Part shown: positions 59,991-64,000 of the stretch, piece after piece
How positions within the stretch are numbered: position 1 is the stretch's first letter
How the letters are laid out: each line of letters opens with the position of its first letter
Assembly (NCBI RefSeq): GCF_048553715.1
Contig: NZ_JBLZNC010000002.1
Coordinates: forward strand, 477,269-541,268
Origin: Sagittula sp048553715
GTDB taxonomy: Bacteria > Pseudomonadota > Alphaproteobacteria > Rhodobacterales > Rhodobacteraceae
Reading direction: 5' to 3'
DNA: 64,000 nt
Made by a program: the position numbers and the translations under genes
Notes under the pieces: model-generated
Database searches by the model: none
What the model was told of the DNA's origin: nothing
What the model saw: only the letters and a program-made list of their open reading frames with translations

Positions 59991-60998
59991 ATGGACGCAA
60001 TCCTGCTTCAAATTCTCAACGGGCTCGACAAGGGCTCGGCCTATGCGCTGATTGCGCTGGGACTCACGCTGATCTTCGGCACACTGGGCGTCGTAAACTT
60101 TGCCCATGGTGCGCTGTTTATGATCGGCGCTTTCTGTTCGGTCTTTCTGCAACGGCTGCTGACCCTGTCGTTCGAAACCGTCGATCCAACCAAAACCGAC
60201 TTTCTGGGCAACCCGCTGAAGGTCAAAACACCCTATATCGTGGACTGGTTCGGTGAGGCGCCCGGCAATGCGATCATAGACTGGTCCGTGCCGCTGGCCA
60301 TCCTGTTTGCCATCCCGGTGATGCTGCTGATCGGCTACGTCATGGAACGCGGGCTGATCAAACACTTTTACAAACGCCCCCACGCGGACCAGATCCTTGT
60401 GACCTTTGGTCTGGCCATCGTGCTGCAAGAGATCATCAAAGCCTTCTACGGCGCCAACCCGATCCAGACCCCTGCCCCCGATGCCCTGTCCGGCGTCTGG
60501 GAGGTGCTGCCCGGTATCATGTATCCCGCTTGGCGCGTGGTCTATTTCTGCTTCTCCGTTGCGGTGATCGGTGCGGTTTTTGCGTTCTTGCAGTTCACCA
60601 CCTTCGGCATGGTGGTCCGTGCGGGCATGGCCGACCGCGAGACCGTCGGGCTGCTGGGCATCGACATCGACAAACGGTTCACCCTGATGTTTGGCTTGGC
60701 CGCTGGCGTCGCCGGTCTGGCCGGTGTGATGTACGGGCCGATCAACGCCCCCAACTATCACATGGGCATGGACTTCCTCGTGCTGTCCTTTGTTGTGGTG
60801 GTTGTCGGTGGCATGGGATCGCTGCCGGGTGCCGTTGCTGCGGGTTTCCTGCTGGGCATTCTGGAAAGCTTTGCCTCCATGACCTGGGTGATCGAGCTGA
60901 TCCCCGGCATCAACCAGATCATCATCTACCTCGTCGCCATCGTCATCTTGTTGGTCCGCCCGCGCGGTCTGCTGGGACGCAAAGGCGTGATGGAGTAA
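59991..60998 (+). CDS. livH: ABC transporter permease, LivH type
   Basis: A 335-residue permease of the BPD_transp_2 family with about eight helices; typical are ILNGLDKGSAYALIALGLTL and NFAHGALFMIGAF at the start and GMGSLPGAVAAGFLLGILE later. With LivM it forms the membrane channel of a HAAT importer. ATG 59991 directly follows GGGGGCA; 59979 is an alternative. Confidence 0.92.
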   Translation: MDAILLQILNGLDKGSAYALIALGLTLIFGTLGVVNFAHGALFMIGAFCSVFLQRLLTLSFETVDPTKTDFLGNPLKVKTPYIVDWFGEAPGNAIIDWSVPLAILFAIPVMLLIGYVMERGLIKHFYKRPHADQILVTFGLAIVLQEIIKAFYGANPIQTPAPDALSGVWEVLPGIMYPAWRVVYFCFSVAVIGAVFAFLQFTTFGMVVRAGMADRETVGLLGIDIDKRFTLMFGLAAGVAGLAGVMYGPINAPNYHMGMDFLVLSFVVVVVGGMGSLPGAVAAGFLLGILESFASMTWVIELIPGINQIIIYLVAIVILLVRPRGLLGRKGVME

Positions 60999-61002
60999 AC
61001 TC

Positions 61003-62202
61003 ATGTTCGGACTTGAAAAAAGAGACACGCAACTGTTGATCATTGTCGCCGTTCTGACAATGTTCGCGCCCTTCATCCTGAACCCTTTTCCCACCGACAG
61101 CGGGCTGGCCCAGTTCAATGCGGGCTACCCCGACCTGATGCAACGCTTTGTCATCTTCGGCATCTTTGCCATCGGGTTTAACATCCTCTTCGGGCTGACC
61201 GGCTATCTGTCCTTTGGCCACGCGGCCTTTCTGGGCGTGGGCAGCTATTCGGCGGTCTGGATGTTCAAACTGCTGAGCATGAACATCCTGCCCGCCATCA
61301 TCCTGTCGGTGATCATCTCGGGTCTGTTTGCATGGGTCATCGGCTTTATCTCGCTGCGACGCACGGGGATCTACTTCTCGATCCTGACGCTCGCCTTTGC
61401 GCAGATGTCGTTCGCTCTGGCCTATTCGGTTCTCACACCCATCACCAACGGCGAGACCGGCCTGCAGATCCTGCTGGATGACCCCCGCATTCTGGGCGTG
61501 TCGCAAACTGCGGATGGCTCGATCCCTGTGACCAACCTCTTCGGGCTCGAGATGCGGGCAGCCACCGATCTGGTCATTGGACCGTGGAGCTTTACCTTCT
61601 CCGCCGGATACTACGTCTGCGCCGTGATCCTGCTTCTGGCGTTTTACCTGTCGATCCGCATCTTCCGTTCACCGTTCGGCATGATGCTGCGGGCGATCAA
61701 GTCCAACCAGACGCGGATGAACTACACCGGCCTGAACCCCAAGCCCTACACCTTGGCGGCCTTTGTGATCTCTGGGATGTATGCCGGTCTGGCGGGCGGT
61801 CTGATGGCCTCGATGGACCCGCTGGCAGGCGCCGAGCGTATGCAGTGGACCGCCAGTGGCGAGGTGGTGCTGATGACCATTCTCGGCGGTGCGGGCACGC
61901 TGATCGGGCCGGTGCTGGGCGCAGGCATGATCAAATACTTCGAGAACATCTTCTCGAAGATCAACGACAACGTCCTGCATGGCTGGTTCAGCTTCATGCC
62001 CGACGGGATCGAAAACCTGCTGGTCGGCATCATCCACCCCTTTGTGGGCAAAGGCTGGCACCTCACGCTTGGCATCATCTTCATGCTGGTTGTGACCTTT
62101 CTGCCCGGCGGTCTGGTCGAAGGGGGGCAACGCATCGCGCGTCTGTTCCGCAAATCGCAGCCGCAGGACGATAAATCCGCCACCACCGAACCTGCCGAAT
62201 AA
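61003..62202 (+). CDS. livM: ABC transporter permease, LivM type
   Basis: A 399-residue permease of the BPD_transp_2 family: FNILFGLTGYLSFGHAAFLG, the SLRRTGIYFSILTLAFAQM motif, and ILGGAGTLIGPVLGAGMIKY near the end. It forms the second membrane subunit with the LivH-type protein. It starts four bases after the preceding stop. Confidence 0.93.
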   Translation: MFGLEKRDTQLLIIVAVLTMFAPFILNPFPTDSGLAQFNAGYPDLMQRFVIFGIFAIGFNILFGLTGYLSFGHAAFLGVGSYSAVWMFKLLSMNILPAIILSVIISGLFAWVIGFISLRRTGIYFSILTLAFAQMSFALAYSVLTPITNGETGLQILLDDPRILGVSQTADGSIPVTNLFGLEMRAATDLVIGPWSFTFSAGYYVCAVILLLAFYLSIRIFRSPFGMMLRAIKSNQTRMNYTGLNPKPYTLAAFVISGMYAGLAGGLMASMDPLAGAERMQWTASGEVVLMTILGGAGTLIGPVLGAGMIKYFENIFSKINDNVLHGWFSFMPDGIENLLVGIIHPFVGKGWHLTLGIIFMLVVTFLPGGLVEGGQRIARLFRKSQPQDDKSATTEPAE

Positions 62203-62212
62203 GGAGAACGTT

Positions 62213-62974
62213 ATGGGAATTCTTGACGTCAAAGACGTGGGCAAACGGTTCGGCGGGCTTAAGGCGCTGTCGGATGTGAACCTCAGCGTGGCAGAAAACA
62301 CTTGCCACGCCATCATCGGCCCCAATGGCGCGGGCAAGTCCACATTGCTCAACTGCCTTGTGGGCAAGCTGATCCCCGACACCGGATCGGTCATGTTTGA
62401 CGGGCAGTCCGTGCTGGGCCGTTCGCCCCATGAAATCAACCAGATGGGCATTTCCCGTGTGTTCCAGACGCCAGAGATCTTTGGCGATCTCGACGTGATG
62501 GAAAACATGATGATCCCGCTGTTTGCCAAACGGGACGGGGCCTACCGGATGCATGCTTTTGAGTCCGTGATGTCCGAGCGACAGCTGATTGAGCGCGCCG
62601 AGCAAATGCTCGAAGAGGTCAACATGCAGGACAAGCGGCACATGCAAACCGCCTCTATGTCGCGGGGCGACAAGCGCCGCCTCGAGATGGCGATGTGTCT
62701 GGTCCAGGATCCCAAGCTGTTGTTGCTGGATGAGCCCACCGCCGGCATGGCGCGGGCCGACACCAACAACACCATCGATCTGCTGAAAGAGATCAAAGAG
62801 CAGCGCGACATCACCATCGCTATCATCGAACACGACATGCATGTGGTGTTTTCACTGGCCGACCGGATCACCGTTCTGGCGCAGGGCACGCCGCTGGTCG
62901 AGGACGTCCCCGAAAAGATCAAGGGCCACCCAAAGGTGCAAGAAGCCTATCTCGGCGAAACCGCTACCGCCTGA
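62213..62974 (+). CDS. livG: ABC transporter ATP-binding protein, LivG type
   Basis: A 253-residue ABC ATPase: Walker A GPNGAGKST, Q-loop region GISRVFQTPEIFGDLDVMEN, signature MSRGDKRRLEMAM and Walker B LLLLDEPTAGM with the switch histidine in EHDMHVVF. Serine-Arg-Gly-Asp instead of SGGQ in the signature is noted. One of two ATPases of the HAAT importer. Confidence 0.93.
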   Translation: MGILDVKDVGKRFGGLKALSDVNLSVAENTCHAIIGPNGAGKSTLLNCLVGKLIPDTGSVMFDGQSVLGRSPHEINQMGISRVFQTPEIFGDLDVMENMMIPLFAKRDGAYRMHAFESVMSERQLIERAEQMLEEVNMQDKRHMQTASMSRGDKRRLEMAMCLVQDPKLLLLDEPTAGMARADTNNTIDLLKEIKEQRDITIAIIEHDMHVVFSLADRITVLAQGTPLVEDVPEKIKGHPKVQEAYLGETATA

Positions 62975-62981
62975 GGCCATC

Positions 62982-63005
62982 GGCGGGGTGACAACCCCGC
63001 CCTAC
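62982..63005 (+). repeat. Dispersed GTAGG-type hairpin, copy 4
   Basis: GGCGGGG / CCCCGCC stem with a 6-base loop, followed by CTAC; on the minus strand it reads GTAGGGCGGGG. It lies between livG and livF, within the operon, so it cannot be a full terminator on the plus strand. Confidence 0.55.
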
Positions 63006-63030
63006 ATCCCCTTTCCGAAAGGACAAAAAG

Positions 63031-63786
<756 letters not shown>

Positions 63787-63884
63787 CGCAGCCATTCGGC
63801 GGCACCAAAGGATAACTTGTCTTTCGGGGCCGAGGGATTTTCCTTGGCCCCGACTGTTGAGCGCAAAGGTTTGGAGGAGAACCC

Positions 63885-64000
63885 ATGAGCACCACCCACG
63901 CACCATCAAGCACGCTGGTGTCCGGGGCGCATGTTGATGCGGCGCGGTATGATGAGATGTATGCGGCCTCGGTCGCGGACCCGGTTCGGTTCTGGGGCGA
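63885..64000 (+). CDS. Acetyl/propionyl-CoA synthetase, N-terminal part
   Basis: Starts at ATG 63885 with GGAGGA upstream and runs off the window. The first 38 residues contain HVDAARYDEMYAASVADPVR FW-type sequence, the N-terminal pattern (Y-x-x-MY-x-x-S-x-x-DP-x-x-FW) of acetyl-CoA and propionyl-CoA synthetases (ACS). These make acyl-CoA from a short carboxylate, ATP and CoA. Its position behind the importer suggests they act on the imported acid. Confidence 0.75.
   Translation, partial: MSTTHAPSSTLVSGAHVDAARYDEMYAASVADPVRFWG

Noticed and set aside
58362..61118. A 918-residue open frame on the minus strand over the binding-protein and permease genes
   Set aside because: It is antisense to a well-supported binding-protein and LivH operon with proper starts and motifs. 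Its composition is rich in His, Gln, Gly, Asp and Arg, as is typical of antisense frames in high-GC DNA.

Overview
The window looks like the chromosome of a high-GC alphaproteobacterium of the order Rhodobacterales, most likely a marine Roseobacter-group member. This rests on the gene families (GapR/DUF2312, a GlpX-type fructose bisphosphatase, an SSS-domain histidine kinase beside an acyl-CoA-type XRE regulator, a Roseobacter-style flp/tad cluster) and on the hairpins found between genes. No plasmid, phage or CRISPR signature is visible. Most of the window is ordinary core chromosome.

Layout. 1-5086: end of the cytochrome oxidase assembly block (ctaG, ctaE, SURF1), running into thrC, an M16 peptidase and a GNAT acetyltransferase whose start and stop codons overlap. 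5210-8337: exported metallo-beta-lactamase-fold protein, FAD-linked hydroxyacid dehydrogenase, and a convergent lytic transglycosylase. 8686-21355: a Tad (Flp pilus) locus with two almost identical flp genes, a third divergent flp, cpaB, cpaC, an OmpA-like lipoprotein, cpaE, cpaF, tadB, tadC, two TPR lipoproteins, a prepilin peptidase and an AAA-type ATPase. 21536-22570: tRNA-Met, a multiply frameshifted FkbM-type methyltransferase pseudogene and two tandem tRNA-Glu genes. 22731-41942: housekeeping genes (recJ, glpX, hom, a TetR regulator, lolCD, aminotransferases, ygfZ-like, efp, a PopZ-like protein, tolC, pcm). 42152-43086: tRNA-Cys, a truncated integrase and tRNA-Thr. 43134-49819: Fe3+-type ABC permease, CDF exporter, gapR, a FadJ-like protein with a degenerate dehydrogenase half, and small genes. 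50021-52215: persulfide-type sulfur operon. 52275-64000: a FliM/FliN-type protein, then a two-component system (SSS-histidine kinase, small membrane protein, single-domain response regulator), an ScfR-type XRE regulator, and a divergent branched-chain-amino-acid-type ABC transporter ending at the start of an acetyl/propionyl-CoA synthetase gene.

How the genes work together. The Tad locus supplies pilin, prepilin peptidase, secretin, motor ATPase and inner-membrane platform, but TadE/F/G pseudopilins are absent here. The 53-64 kb block reads as one unit for sensing, importing and activating a small carboxylate: membrane sensor with transporter fold, receiver, acyl-CoA-responsive regulator, ABC importer and acyl-CoA synthetase. 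The substrate is inferred, not shown. The 50-52 kb operon combines an ETHE1-like hydrolase, two half-size YeeE/YedE sulfur transporters and a DUF442 protein, which suggests sulfide/persulfide handling.

Starts were chosen from visible ribosome binding sites and family N-termini. Functional calls are by motif recognition without database searches.
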